From Boletus sp. NGJ (lineage: Eukaryota; Basidiomycota; Agaricomycetes; Boletales; Boletaceae): DNA of 64,000 nucleotides. Positions 32,549 to 44,373 of this stretch are shown one piece after another. Numbering within the stretch: position 1 is the first letter of the stretch; each line of letters begins with the position of its first letter. The position numbers and the translations under genes are program-made. The DNA lies in assembly GCA_019096195.1 (NCBI GenBank), contig JAGTXK010000030.1:1-64000 (forward strand), given 5' to 3'. A model generated the notes under the pieces. The model saw only the letters and a program-made list of their open reading frames with translations, had not been told where the DNA came from and made no database searches.

Positions 32549-35500
32549 ATGTCGCACAAATCCGCAGCCTTTCGATTCCAGCACCAGCCGGACCAGCCAG
32601 GAGGCGACTTCAAATACCGCGCTCAAGTACACCAACTCCAGGAATTCTTTCCAGGCTACTCTGTCGAAGGCGTGTCCATGTCCTCCCCCCCCCCCTTCCC
32701 TCCAGCTCATCCTTCTTTCCAGACCTCCAGTCCCTCCTCCTCGAGGTCGGCGGCGACATCCATCTCGCAGGACAGAGAATAAGCGAAGGTCTGTATTTCC
32801 CCCCTCCTTTCTCTCCGCCTTCTCAATCGCCTGCTGTCACAGGGCATGTAGAACAGTGGGGCTCCGTGAAAAGCAAAAAAGACAAAAAACCGCCGACCCC
32901 CTCTCATCCAAGCCCAAGGGACCATCCCATCTCTCGCGATCGCACTGACTCACGTGGCGGCCGCGGCGGTCGCGGCGGCCGTGGTGGTCCACCAAGAGGT
33001 GCACGCGGTCGCGGCTCAGCACGAGCTGGGTCCGGGGTGAATGGTCATGCCTCACGTCCCCCACATCCCGGGAAAACGTCCTCACCCGCCCCCGATTCTG
33101 CGGACAAGCTGCCAGTTGATGACTTCTTTGACCCAGTCCATCCCGACAAACCTGACTCGTCAAATGGCATCTCATCAGCATCGCACGACCCGCCTTCTGA
33201 GCTCAATCCCACCGCGGAGCTTCCTGCGTCAGATTCCTCCCTCCCTGTCCAGTTTTCTTCGACGCCCTCCTCATGGGGTCTCGGCCATTGGGGCGCACAA
33301 GACCACTCGACGTCTGTACCTGCCGCATCAGCCACCTCAATATCAGCTGCCCTAAGGCCCACGAAGCTACCAGCAACGTCGAAACTTTCTTGGGCCCAAA
33401 TTGCACGGTATAATGTTTATTTTTCTTCTCTACCCGCATCCTCCTCATACATCTTTCTAGACCACAAGAAAAACCTGCCGTTGCTCCGCCCCCGGTAGCT
33501 CCACGCGTCCCTCCTTCAGTGCCTGAACCAGCTGAACCAGCCTCGGCACCCCTCGCCAGTGGTGATTCAGACCTAATAGGTGACGGTTGGGAGGATCCAA
33601 TAACCGTACAACCCCCTACTTGGGACGACGAGCCACAGGTCAAACCTCCTCCCGAAGACGCATGGTCCTCCCCGGTGCAGACCCAACCGGACGTCGAGGA
33701 TGAAACTCCCACCCTTTTGCCTCAAGAAGAACCCGTACCCGAGATTCCTGCACCCGTGCCTTCTGAAGCAGTTCCAGTGCTTCAACAAGCAGCAGATGAG
33801 CCAGTTACTGCACCAGCACCATCAAAGTCCCCAGTGTCTGTCCCTCCACGGTCGTCTACTGCTTCACATCGCAGTGCGAACAAGTACAAGGCAATCGACC
33901 AGGCTGTCGTCATGCCCACCTCGAGTTTCAACCCAGGACTTGAGAAAGTCGGCATGCAATTCGGTAGTTTGAGCCTCGGCGGTGATGTGATCGAGCCATC
34001 CCCGTGAGTTATCGTTCACCTTGATTGATGTTCTGGCTCATTGGTACCGGCAGGACCGAATCCGCCCCAGTTTCAGAACCGGCTTTAATCAGGACGAAGC
34101 AGTCGCCTCAGCAACCTATTCAATCATTGCCTCAAGCACAGGCTCCCGCCCAAGAATCATCTGTGCCCGCGTCCCCGGTGCACTCTATTACTGCACCGTC
34201 TCAAACCACGCCTCAACAGCAGGCCGCACCCCCTGCACCTGCACCGGTCCCAGTCCCCGCTCCCGCACCTGCTTCCGTTCCTCAGTCCCACCCGTCGCTC
34301 ACATCCGCCATCTCTCATCCCTCGATCTCGACCTCTGTCAGCCAACCGATAATTTCTAGCTCCCCTGCCTTCTCTCAACAACAACCTCAGGCTTCCATCC
34401 ATCCATCGCTCTCCCAACACCAGCAGCAGGCGCCTTTGACCCAACACCCAGTACCGACTCACCAATATACCCACCATGGTCTTCCCACTCATCTCGATGC
34501 CACCCAGAATCCCCCCCAGCAATCTCAACACGCAGCCCAGCCCTCGCAGCCCCAAGCCTCTGCAGCTCATTCAGCCTACTTCCGGCAAGCGGAAGCACCT
34601 TACTTCCACACCCCCACCCCACCCGCTGGACAGGGTCAGGATTACAATATCTTTGGTCAAATCGGCCAGCAACATCCTTCGCAAGCATCGCATTTGGGTG
34701 CATTCGCTAACAATGACTATGGGTATGGTGACAATCAGAGGGTATGTGTTCTCGTTCGTTCTTTAAATATGTAACTAAGATGACCAAGGGTTTCTATGAC
34801 TCGTACGCTCAATCACCTGCCTTCGGAGGAAGCCGCAACGTCCTCGGTCATGATGATGTCAAAGGTCTTCCTGCATCCCAACAACTCCCAGGAAATACTG
34901 TCCTCCCACCCTCAAACGCCCAATCTTCACAGCTACCTCCTCAGGGTGGCGCACAGCCTCAACCATCCGGCGGCCAAGGCCCTCAGCAAAGCTACCCTCC
35001 TCCCGTCCCCTACTACTACCCGTACCCGCAAAATCAGTACTATGGTGCCCCATACAACTCAGGCTATGGTGTTCCGCAGCCGTTCGTCAAATATCCCACC
35101 ATGTTCCAGCCTGGTCCCCCTACCCAAGGTGCTGCACCATCTCCAGGAGGCAAGCAAGGTCCCGGCTCTATGCAGTCTCAGTCAGACCATTATGGTCGTG
35201 GTCTTTACGGTCAACAACACCAACTTCCAACCTCGGCCTATGATGATCTCGGATATCAGCATCATGCACCGCAACACAACCATGCCCCAGGGGTGAACAA
35301 CCTTACGTCGAGCGAGTACAGCAAACACCCACAACTGTACGGTGGACAAGCTATCCAAAGTTTCATGGGTCTCGGTCAGGGTAACGCGGCCGCGTCGGGC
35401 CCCTCACTTGCCCAACGCGCGGGTGGTACGTCCCCCGAGACGGCATACAAACCCTATTCTCAAAACGTTGGCGTGAAAGACGGCGCTGCAGGCGTCAGTG

Positions 35501-35736
35501 TCGGCCAAGGTGTTGGTCAACCCCAGTCGGGACGTGGTGTTCAGCAAGCGCATACCCAAGGTGGTTTCTATGGGGGCAACCGCTTCGGCTCGAGCGCTGG
35601 CGCTGGCGGACCACAAGCCCAACAAGGGCAACAAGCCACGCAAGGCCCACAAGGCCATGTAGGGTACCCACAGGGCAACTCGGATGCCAACTTTTACCAG
35701 TATCAGCCAAGGCAACAACAGGGCTACTGGCAGTGA
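32549..35736 (+). CDS. DEF1: RNA polymerase II degradation factor Def1 (CUE domain, Pro/Gln-rich)
   Basis: Def1 promotes ubiquitylation and removal of stalled RNA polymerase II after DNA damage. The first exon ends FKYRAQVHQLQEFFPGYSVE. The second gives DLQSLLLEVGGDIHLAGQRI, then SEGHVEQWGSVKSKKDKKPP, together forming the CUE ubiquitin-binding domain (about residues 20-70). An RGG-type segment follows (GGRGGRGGRGGPPRGARGRG), then LSWAQIAR, GDGWEDPITVQPPTWDDEPQ and a long low-complexity Pro/Gln/Ser region. A tail with YYYPYPQNQYYG ends at FYQYQPRQQQGYWQ. Low-complexity Gln-rich tails are typical of Def1. Introns lie near 32,672, 32,785, 33,408, 34,003 and 34,741. The first seems to use a GC donor (AAG/GCGTGT) to keep EDLQSLL in frame; a GT donor 3 bp on would give VEGSLLLEV instead. 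Confidence 0.82.
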
Positions 35737-36281
35737 TTAAAGTAATATTTTAGTTGACTGTTTTTAGCGTGTTCTGTCTCCGTCTGATCATGTTTAGGCT
35801 TCGTTCTCCGCTGCACCGTAGTCTCCTTCCTATACATATCTCCTCTCATCCTCTCATTTCTCTCTTCCTTGCTTCAGCTGTTTGATATCATAGTTGTTAC
35901 AGTTCCCGAAGCAGTATCCATTGCAATGTACTTCCTTAGCAACATGTCTCACAAGCAGCTTCCTCCAATCCCTTAAACTATGATTAGCGCTCGATCGCTG
36001 CCAACGGGCTGCATGATCTGTTTGTTGGTATCTTACTTGGTCACGATCGCTCGCCACAAAACAGCAGGGCGACATTCTGAATCCTAGTCGTTGGAAAGAT
36101 CTGCAAGTTGCTCCGGAAGTTGGTGCGTACAAGTAGTATAAACAGAGATGTACAGAACCGATGCTAGCAAAAATGACACGTTCTAAACGTTGGTCACACC
36201 AAAGCATACCGAACTTTCGTAGAGCATGCAAGGTCAAGGCAAGCCACGCTGAGCGACACATCTCTTCTTTTTTTTTTTTTT
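35737..36281. other. Convergent 3' region, no gene
   Basis: It lies between the Def1 stop and the eS28 stop, two convergent genes, and probably holds both 3' UTRs. A long minus-strand frame crossing 35854-36489 is only an overlap with eS28 exons in another frame. Confidence 0.6.
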
Positions 36282-36699
36282 TCATCGCAAGCGGCTGTCG
36301 ACGCCCCGTCAAGTTCAACAAACGCCAACCCCAGATAGGACACGGGGGCAAACGAAAGTGCTTACCGTGCTTCGCGCTCACTTTCCAACAACGCGAGTAT
36401 GTCCTCTTCCCGAACAGGACCCTTGACGTTTCGGATGATCGTTCGCGTGGTGTCGTCCATGAACTCGACGCGTACTTGGGTGACACCACCTCGAGACCCA
36501 GTTCGTCCTAGGACCTAGAACAGTAGTGCGGCCAAACCCGATGTTTTCAGCGGGAACGGTCAACACATTGCACGAACGTAAAAGACCTTGATCACTTTGG
36601 CAAGCTTGACGGGTGCTTTTGATGTATCCTGATAGATGAGTTAGCACTGTCTTTTGACAGCTGCGGGTATTGTGCGGGGAGATGATTTGGACGCACCAT
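36282..36699 (-). CDS. RPS28: 40S ribosomal protein eS28
   Basis: Four exons were traced on the minus strand: 36699-36697 (the ATG alone), 36628-36587, 36514-36366 and 36294-36282 (13 nt). They encode 68 residues: [68 protein letters not shown]. Length and sequence match eukaryotic eS28 (69 residues in humans), a small-subunit protein near the mRNA exit. If the last intron (36295-36365) is not removed the protein stops at EAR (TAA at 36364-36362), missing the conserved RLR end, so splicing of the 13-nt exon is expected. The 71-bp last intron contains a poly-A/T run. Confidence 0.93.
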
Positions 36700-37230
36700 G
36701 TTGATGAGGAGGAATCTGTTGAGGAACACTCAGGCAGTTTGTGTGGATGTTATGCCCTTGTGAAACAGGGTTAAGGTTTGGAATATAGACAAACTCCGCC
36801 GGCTAAACCCGAGACCAGCACAAATTATAATTAGTCGGTCGTTCATCGATATTCTGGGACGCGGTGCCCGGGGGACATGAACGATGTATCGTACGGCTAA
36901 CAGCAATACACCGCACAGTTTCTATCCGACGAACAGCTGGACTGACAACGACGTGGGTATCTTTTAGTTTGAGGCAGGGAAGATAAAAAGAAAACAACAT
37001 ATCAATATCCAACGTGATTAACTCGCAAGGTAATACATCTAATCATAAATATACACGATAGCGAAACGGAAAAAAAGGGGGGACGAGAAACAATCGGATA
37101 GCATGTGACAAAGTAACAGAACCAAGGCTGGCTTGAATCTTTTCGAGGAACCGCAAAATCGTAACGTTTGAACCAAGAACATACGATGAGATACTCATAG
37201 ACCATTCGGAGGGGTATATTTACCGGCAAG
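36700..37230. other. Intergenic region upstream of eS28, no gene
   Basis: Contains the eS28 5' region and the 3' region of the next minus-strand gene. AT-rich elements (AATTATAATTAG near 36828) may belong to the ribosomal-protein promoter. No coding frame stands out. Confidence 0.5.
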
Positions 37231-38492
37231 TCAGTCTTCAACTGTCACAGTCCGGCGAGGTGTACCTCCTCTCTGACGTACACGAGACTCGGCAAACGCG
37301 CCTGGTGCGACAAAGATAGCTTCTGCAAAGGCAAAGGCAACGCCAACGGCGGCGTTGAGGATCCGCCATCGAGATCCAACAACATCTATGCCTTCAATTG
37401 TAGTATTAAGAGCCTTATACGGGTACCCGTACTGAGCAGCTAGACGCAAGATGGCTGCTGTGAGAGGGTCGAGAGGAAGGACGCGGGGGACGCGTGCAGA
37501 AGTGGCGTTTGCGGGGTGGAATGAAATGACGGAGCCGAGAAGAACAGGGATAATCAGAGTAGGTATTGACCAGTGGAGGAGAACAGTCCAAAACACGGAG
37601 GACAGGAAAGTCGCGACGGGAGGGTAAGGAACCGTAAGTTGCCAATCGCCGCTGTCAACGACTCGCGGGAAATGGATCTAACATGGATTCAGCTGTCGAA
37701 ACAAAAGCAGAAGGAAAGGTTTATACCTCGAAAAAATTCCACGGAATGACTTGATACAAAACATAGAGTAGCTCGAACAAGGCGGTGATGAGCGAGATAT
37801 TGAGGGAGTTCGAGAGTGTCTGACATGAACAACGTTTGGTTGCGCCGAAATACGATCAAAATTGACATACAGATCTGGAAGCTAGCAAATATACGCGAGC
37901 ATGTTGTTTCGTACTTGTCTGCATCGTCTTGAATGTGGTGTCAGCAAGCTCTAGAGACGGCTTTGGAATGTTGCGTAGAATGCTGCGCGGAGTGGACGTG
38001 AACAAGATACCGCGCTCCTTCTGCGGGGTATATACGGGAGGTTCACTAAGAGTCTCTTCCTCGGGTGGTGAGATAGGAGCGTTCTTGAGCATCATCGACA
38101 CCTCCCGAGCCTCTGGCGCAGGGGTTGTCTCGCGGGGAGGGTTGCGACGTGTAGATCGAATGGAAGGTGGACTAGTGAACTTCTGTTCTGAAATCTCCTC
38201 TACCGATTCCGAGGCAGGGGATGGAGCGGAATTTCTATCGAGGATGAGCTGGACAACGACAGCAAAGACAAAGGGAGACGCACACGTGGATGAATTGCTG
38301 CACGGCTCTCTTCCGTTTAAGAAAGAGACCCGAGAAGACGGGATTGTCCTCGAGTGAGACCTGATTGTCGTCGAGATGTTTTCGGATTCGATGTTGGAGA
38401 TCTTCCTTCGTTCCAGAATCGCTGATACGGAGAGCCAGGGCTATCTCCTTGAGCTCTGCTTTCTTCTTAGGCTGGAGAGAGCCAGAGTACAT
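37231..38492 (-). CDS. SAP-domain multi-pass membrane protein
   Basis: The start MYSGSLQPKKKAELKEIALA, LRISDSGTKEDLQHRIRKHL is a SAP domain (about residues 5-45), a helix-turn-helix that binds AT-rich DNA. After an intron (GTGCGT...TCCAG) comes a Ser/Pro/Glu-rich linker with RSTRRNPPRETTPAPEAREV and a TPRSILRNIPKP motif. Several hydrophobic helices follow: LNISLITALFELLYVLYQVI, FWTVLLHWSIPTLIIPVLLG and ILNAAVGVAFAFAEAIFVAP. A soluble C-terminus ends RRTVTVED. Several short introns interrupt it. SAP plus C-terminal membrane helices suggests an inner-nuclear-membrane chromatin tether, loosely like the HeH/LEM proteins Src1/Heh1. That is inference; I do not know a named orthologue. Confidence 0.72.
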
Positions 38493-38778
38493 GGTTGTTG
38501 TCAAAGTGTTCGTGGTGTGGCCAACGACGACGACGTGGTTTGGGATGAGGGTCAATACGAAGCTCAATCAACATCAACAAATCGCGTCGACACGTATGCA
38601 CGTGACACGCTCCCCACGCGGACCCCGTGCACTCCCGGGGTCCCTTCCCCGGCATGCGATAGTCACCGGCGGCCTAAGACGAACTACTTAAAGATGGGAG
38701 CTTCTCTGCTTTCCCTGGCTACCACACTCTTTTCTTCTTCATCCTTGTCCTCTGGTAGGGTATACACGACCAGCTAGC
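38493..38778. promoter_or_regulatory. Divergent intergenic region, 286 bp
   Basis: Separates the SAP-protein start (-) from the secreted-protein start (+), so it should hold both promoters. No obvious TATA box close to either start. Confidence 0.4.
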
Positions 38779-39505
38779 ATGCGCTCGATTATCTGCCTTC
38801 TCTCGTTCCTTTTGCTTGCTGGTCAAGGTCGGTTTCTCGCCCCTGAGACCGGCCCGAAGCTGAATTACCTACCTCCCAGCGCTTGCACTGACTGTTGACG
38901 TTGGCGGCACCCTTGGCAACGTGTCGGCTAACGACTTCCTCAATGTTACTGACACCTATCTTTTGACCGACGTGAGTGCCAAGTCCCTGTGGCTCGTCGG
39001 ATCACAAAGTACTTTGAACCATCCACAGTGCCAAACGGAGTGTAACAATGCAAATACCATGATCAACGTAAGTACCTGCTTCCGGGCCCACGCGATTATG
39101 TCACGCACGTATGTGTCTCTTCAGAGTTGTGGCACCAAAGATCAGTGTCTGTGCGATGCAACTACCGTCACTGCAATCACTAGTTGCCAACAATGTATGT
39201 TCAACGATCTTGTTGCCAAGTTCACCACAAGCACGGATCCCCGGGCTGGCTCTGCTACCGCCCTCACAGGTAAGCTTGCAGTGTTACTATTCCTTTCAAA
39301 TCCATGTTTATACGCCGCGAAAGCTTACGCAACGGCATGTTCGGGCGTCAATGTCACCGTCCCGACATCCCTTGTCAAATTGACAACCCCACCGGGCTGG
39401 GATGGCTCCTATGAATATGAGCTCAACATTGGGGCAACAGCGTTGACTCTGGCCGCTGGCACTCTTCTAGGCGGGAGTGCTCTTTTGCTCTTGTCGAACA
39501 TCTAG
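38779..39505 (+). CDS. Secreted CFEM-like cysteine-rich protein, probably GPI-anchored
   Basis: Five exons give a signal peptide (MRSIICLLSFLLLAGQALAL), a short N-terminal segment with N-glycosylation sites (NVSAND, NVTD) and then CQTECNNANTMIN, SCGTKDQCLCD and ITSCQQCM, with a last Cys in ACSGVNVT. The eight-cysteine spacing C-x3-C-x9-C-x5-C-x-C-x10-C-x2-C resembles CFEM domains, which bind haem or act at the cell surface of fungi. The C-terminus (ATALTLAAGTLLGGSALLLL) is hydrophobic and preceded by small residues, fitting a GPI signal. First intron: CAAG/GTCGGT...CCCAG/CG. The domain call rests on Cys spacing only. Confidence 0.7.
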
Positions 39506-39734
39506 ACGCTTGAATCGGCATGAACAGTCGTTTTGGGTGTATGTACTCTGCGGTGCCCTCACAAATCCCACTTAAATATCTGTCCGTTGTGCATCTTTTT
39601 AAGCGTCTGAAATCGCCGGCCTCGGACTCAAATTGTGGCTGTGTTCCCTGCTTTTTCATCACAACACTCTTCTCTGTAACTACTCTGCGCTGACAGCTGT
39701 GTTGGCCAGGCGTCGCGATACATTTCACCATTCT

Positions 39735-42700
39735 ATGCATAATGCCTGTTCTCCATTCTTCACTTCACGCGTGGCGCGTCCCCTAGCAACTACTTTGCAA
39801 CGCAATTCAACTTTCATTGGCATCCGAAATTACTTCAGAAGCCTGTCCAGACAATCCAGGCCTACTCTGTACGACTCGCGTCCTCGTCCACGTCGTGCTC
39901 AGAGTTTTTCTTCCTCGTCTACCAGCCATGCTGCTACTGCTGCACACCGCAAGCCGTCCCCCAACGAGCTTTCGACAGATGCTTACTTCTCTGAATATTC
40001 ACCTCTCGTCCCCTCTACTCGCTTTGACTGGAGGCTGCGAGCTACATCACGCTATCAATGCAGGCACGGTTCGCCAGGGGAGCAAGATGGCAGGCGAGTA
40101 TACATGAAACGTGTCGTCCCTTCGTGTATCCAAGTCCAGCCAGGCGAGCCGCTACACGAGGAGATCCAGGCTTACCATGATCAGTAAGTTCATGATTTCA
40201 TTGAGAAACCCCAAGGTGATGCTACCCAACTGTTGCAGTTTTTTACCCTTACTAGACGCCGAACAAGCGGAAGACGAATCAGTCCTTCGTGATCGGCTGT
40301 CAAGGTGGTCACTGTTTCGTTTACGCGAGGAAGGCTATACCATCACGGACCTCTACGCGTTTTGGATAGAGGCTCCGCAGTTTCGGAATCCAATCGCATG
40401 CTTCTCCCTGGGTCCAGGCATAATTCTGCCGGAGCACAGATTCGAGTAAATCGCTTATTTCGGACGGTGCAACAGCCATACTCATTTTTCTCTGTACCAG
40501 AAATGGGACCCAGGTCTTACTGTCACGCCTTGACCCCCTACAAGAGATGCCTTTGCGCGGAACCGTGATGGCGAGTCATGCCACCCAACTTCGTATCATA
40601 TTCGACCGCAAATTTGATATCAGCGACGGTGTGTGGCGCCTTGATGTCGGGCGGTCCAACATCATTTTTGAGCGGATGCGTGCTGCGATTTTACACCTTA
40701 ACCACGATACCGCAGTATTGGAGGCTGGTCAAACACTCGACAGGCAGTTCGTCATACATGGCACCCACCTCCGTGATGTGCTTCTCCGTTCGTTCTCGCC
40801 AGCATCCACCTCTCTGCATCAGCCCCTACAGGCCCCAGACGAAGTCCAGTATGTCTCCCATGAAACATTAGAACATCAAAGTCGAGACGAGCGTGAACAT
40901 GGCGGTGCATTCAAGGGCGATATGAGGATCCAGAGCTGGGCGCGGCGCTATGCACGGGCAGAACCGATCAAGATGGACGGCGACCCTGTCTTGGATGGTT
41001 TGAATGCGACTCAAATTCGCGCTGTCGCGATGATGATTGGGGAGCGTGCTTCCCTAGTTCAAGGTGTAAGTGCATCGTTCACAGTGTATTCGATGATATT
41101 TGATTGACTGTCTGAAACCCAGCCTCCGGGGACAGGCAAGACGAAAACTATTGTCGAGACTGTCAGACTGCTCAAGGTGGGCCGCACCAACTGACGGGGT
41201 TGACATGTCGGTGAATCTCAAGAATAATCTAGGCTGACTTTGAAGTACATCACCCGATCCTTGTTTGCGCATATACCAACGCGGCGGTGGATAACCTCGT
41301 GGAAGGTTTTGCGGGAGTGCGCTTGAAGCCTCTGCGCATCGGCTTCCGCGGTAAGATAAAAGACAGCCTCACTGTGCATACCCTCGACTACAAGCTCGAT
41401 CAACATCCCCTCAAGCCGAAGGTAGACAAGCTCCTCAAAGAAAAGAATAATACAGAAAAAAAGTTATCGGACTTGACTAAGAGGATCGAAGCTGTGCAGA
41501 GAGCCCCAACAACTCGTGCTGCAGGGCGCCTTGACCAGATGCGGTCGGCCTTGCTCGCGCAAGAGCGTCAGGCGATGTCTATAGCTGCCAAGCTGTACGC
41601 CATCCATCAGGAAATGCTGCGGGACATCACTGCAGATGCTGACGTGGTACGTGCCCAGTTCCGAGTGTCTTTCGTTTCCTGCTCTGACCTCGTGTAAGAT
41701 TTGTACAACTTGCATCACCTCGGCTAACGTTGCACTCAACGTACTTGACTTTCCTGTGGTTTTCCTTGATGAAGCGTCCATGTCAACAGAGCCGGCATCC
41801 CTTATACCCCTGATGAAAGGAGTATGTGTTTCACCTTGAATTCATTTGCCGAATTCTAATGTATGAGTGCTGTAGGCACAGCACGTTGCCCTCATCGGAG
41901 ATCACAAACAACTTCCGCCTGTCATCGCAAGCCGCGAAGCGCAGTTGAGGGGTCTTGGAACTAGTCTTTTTGAGAGGCTGACCGAAGAAGGGGGTGGGTC
42001 GTACCTTTTTTTTTTTGTTTCAGTTGACGATCTACTTACATTAGTAATCGTGGCTCAGTGGTATCATCAATTATGCTGGATGTCCAATACCGGATGCATC
42101 CGTCCATATCGCAGTTCCCGTCGCTAGAATTTTACGGCCTCTCCCTGCGAGATGGGACCGTTGATACTCTCGGGAATATCTCCCCGCATCTCCACCCTCC
42201 AGTTTCGAGTCATTTGCAGGTGGATGCGTTGACCGGTCATCGGGGACCAGTTGTCTTCCTGGACCATGGGGGATCTGAGACTTCCAAAGATCGCAGTAGA
42301 GTTAATTGGAACGAAGCGCACATCGTCTGCAGTGTTGTTGAGGACCTGCTGCTCCAAAATGAGGTTCGTTTGGCTTCAAATGCATTCCCCGAATGGAGCG
42401 TGCTGATCGGAGTTTTGGAAAGTACCTTCGTGGAGAAGACATTGGGATCATTGCCCCTTACGTCGCTCAAGTTTCGTTACTGACGCGCCTGCTTAACTCC
42501 GATGAGAAGTATCGCAAACGCTTCTCTAACACCCTTGGCGACCATCGAAAGCTACAGCTCTCCAACATCGATATTAAGACTGTCGATGGGTTTGAGGGCC
42601 GGGAAAAGGAGGTGATAATTTTTTCTACTGTGCGCAACAATCCGTCGGGGCAGATTGGATTTCTCGCGGATAGGCGGAGACTGAACGTTGGGCTCACACG

Positions 42701-42980
42701 CGCCAAACGTGGGCTTTTCATTCTTGGGAGCATCACCACGCTTAAAGAGAGCAAGGTGACGAAGGGTCAGGCTTACGAGGCTGGATACGTGTGCACCACC
42801 CGCGGGGGAAGGGGAACTGAAGCCTGGAAGAGATATACAGAGTATCTGGTAGAGCAGCGGATGGTCCTTCAACTCACTGGGGATCGACTGCATAAGGTTC
42901 TCTACGGGAACATGCCTGCGGTGTTGCGTTCGCCAGGTCTGCGGGTGGGAGTATCCGACACCCCTTACTTACATTCGTGA
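39735..42980 (+). CDS. Upf1-like superfamily 1 helicase with mitochondrial-type N-terminus
   Basis: The helicase motifs appear in order across about ten exons. Q-like motif: LDGLNATQIRAVAMMIGE. Walker A: PPGTGKTKTIVET (about 41,123). Ia: VCAYTNAAVDNLVEG. II: VVFLDEASMSTEPASLIPL. III: LIGDHKQLPPVIASR. IV region: LDVQYRMHPSISQFP. V: IKTVDGFEGREKEVIIFSTV. VI: RRLNVGLTRAKRGLFILG. A charged insertion between Ia and II (KEKNNTEKKLSDLTKRIEAV) is coiled, as in Upf1/Smubp2-type SF1B enzymes. The start at 39735 gives an Arg/Ser/Thr-rich, acid-poor N-terminus (MHNACSPFFTSRVARPLATT, then IRNYFRSLSRQSR) typical of mitochondrial import signals. The substrate (RNA or DNA) is unknown. All motifs are intact; exon borders before 41,100 are approximate. 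Confidence 0.82.
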
Positions 42981-44373
42981 GTCCGTCGTGTCATGCTCTA
43001 TGCTTTTGTACACGGTTTTCCGCCAAGGCTGAAATAATGGATTAATGGCTGTCACCGAAGTACGCAGAACTACTCACGATGACAACGTCATCAATCCCTG
43101 TGCGTGGAACAATCAAAAATGCACGTAACTGATGGTTTGCTACATCTTCGACGAGAATGGCCCAGTTGTGTGCTACAAGATCACACATTTTCACCTTTCA
43201 CGTTGACGTGGTTCGGCCATATTAGCTGCATGTCCGAGCGATCGGCTCAAGCGCCTCAATGTCACCGTTTCAGCGGTTCCGTCTCGGAACATGACTTTTT
43301 CGTTTGTTCGGTTGTGTCGGGGCTATGCACAAAACATTGTTAGGGACATGTCTAATGGGTATACGTCATGTGGGCAGGGTGGTAGTGAGAGGATAAACTC
43401 GTCCCCGAAGGCGAGGACAATCTGGTCAAGAAAGTGTACATGAAACGTCTGGGTGTAAGATTCAGACCTGCCGGTTTGGAATTGTTAGCTAAAAAGGACG
43501 GTACTACATTGACCACCTTCTGATTTGCACGCGTCGTCAGTGAATTGAGCTTGATCCGGAGATCAAAGACAGCCCTGAAAGGTTTGACGGGCGGATCCAG
43601 TTAGACTTAGTTTCGAGGCTGTATCCTGCTGTATCGGAATGAGGCGCAATTACAGTGCCGTTTGCGGTGTCCTCGGGAATCGTTGCCGACTGGTAGAGAT
43701 CCTCCGAGCCCCGGCCCATCTTCGATGGACGCTCGAAATTTTATCAAACTGGGGTTCTTTTGTGCTGTCTTTTTACCTCTTCTTTGGCGCTACGCTCCTG
43801 CGCGGGCGGAATGGACTTATGGGGAGAGCGCAGGGACGGGAGTGTGGGTCACGTGCACGAACTGCGGTGGGGCGAGCTGAGCTCTGTTGCTTGTATCAAG
43901 AACCGAGACTCGTACGTACGTACGGACGTCGGTGTAGACATGTCAGGACTGAGCACGTGGCAGAGGACTTGCCATCCCTGGAGGATGCGTCTCATAACGC
44001 GTTTTGACGGTGTGAATTTGGCTGTCACCTGCCTCGTATTTTCCTGTGAGTGACGAGAGAAATGACCAATGCATTACCGTCATGCTCCCAACACTCAAAA
44101 ACGCACAGCTCTTCAATCTCGGTCCCCCACCCGGCTGGCGATACTTCAAGTTGCTACCAGGAACATCCTCAAGATCCCCATCCACTCCTTCTCTCATCCA
44201 CCACTCCCTGTCCGCTCTTGCCTTCCTCCTCTTAATTTACCAGAAACCGGTATTCCCAATCGCGGAGACGTGTTCTTCGTCCGCTGAAGAATCAGCCTTC
44301 GTTCTATCATTGGACTGCAAATCTCCACCTCCGACATCGCTCTTCTGCAACTCTATTGCTTGACAACCAACAA
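42981..44373. other. 1.4-kb intergenic region, no supported gene
   Basis: Frames of 60-120 codons occur on both strands but overlap one another, lack splice-connected partners and resemble no family. A perfect palindromic TACG run (CGTACGTACGTACG, near 43,911) is the only striking local feature. The right end is presumably the 5' region of the zinc-finger gene. Confidence 0.5.

Noticed and set aside
35854-36489. A 211-codon minus-strand gene
   Set aside because: It overlaps the exons and introns of the much better supported eS28 gene in a different frame and has no recognisable domain.
43900-43925. A functional site at the palindromic CGTACG run
   Set aside because: It is a short simple repeat in an intergenic region with no second copy or associated gene, so there is nothing to support a role.
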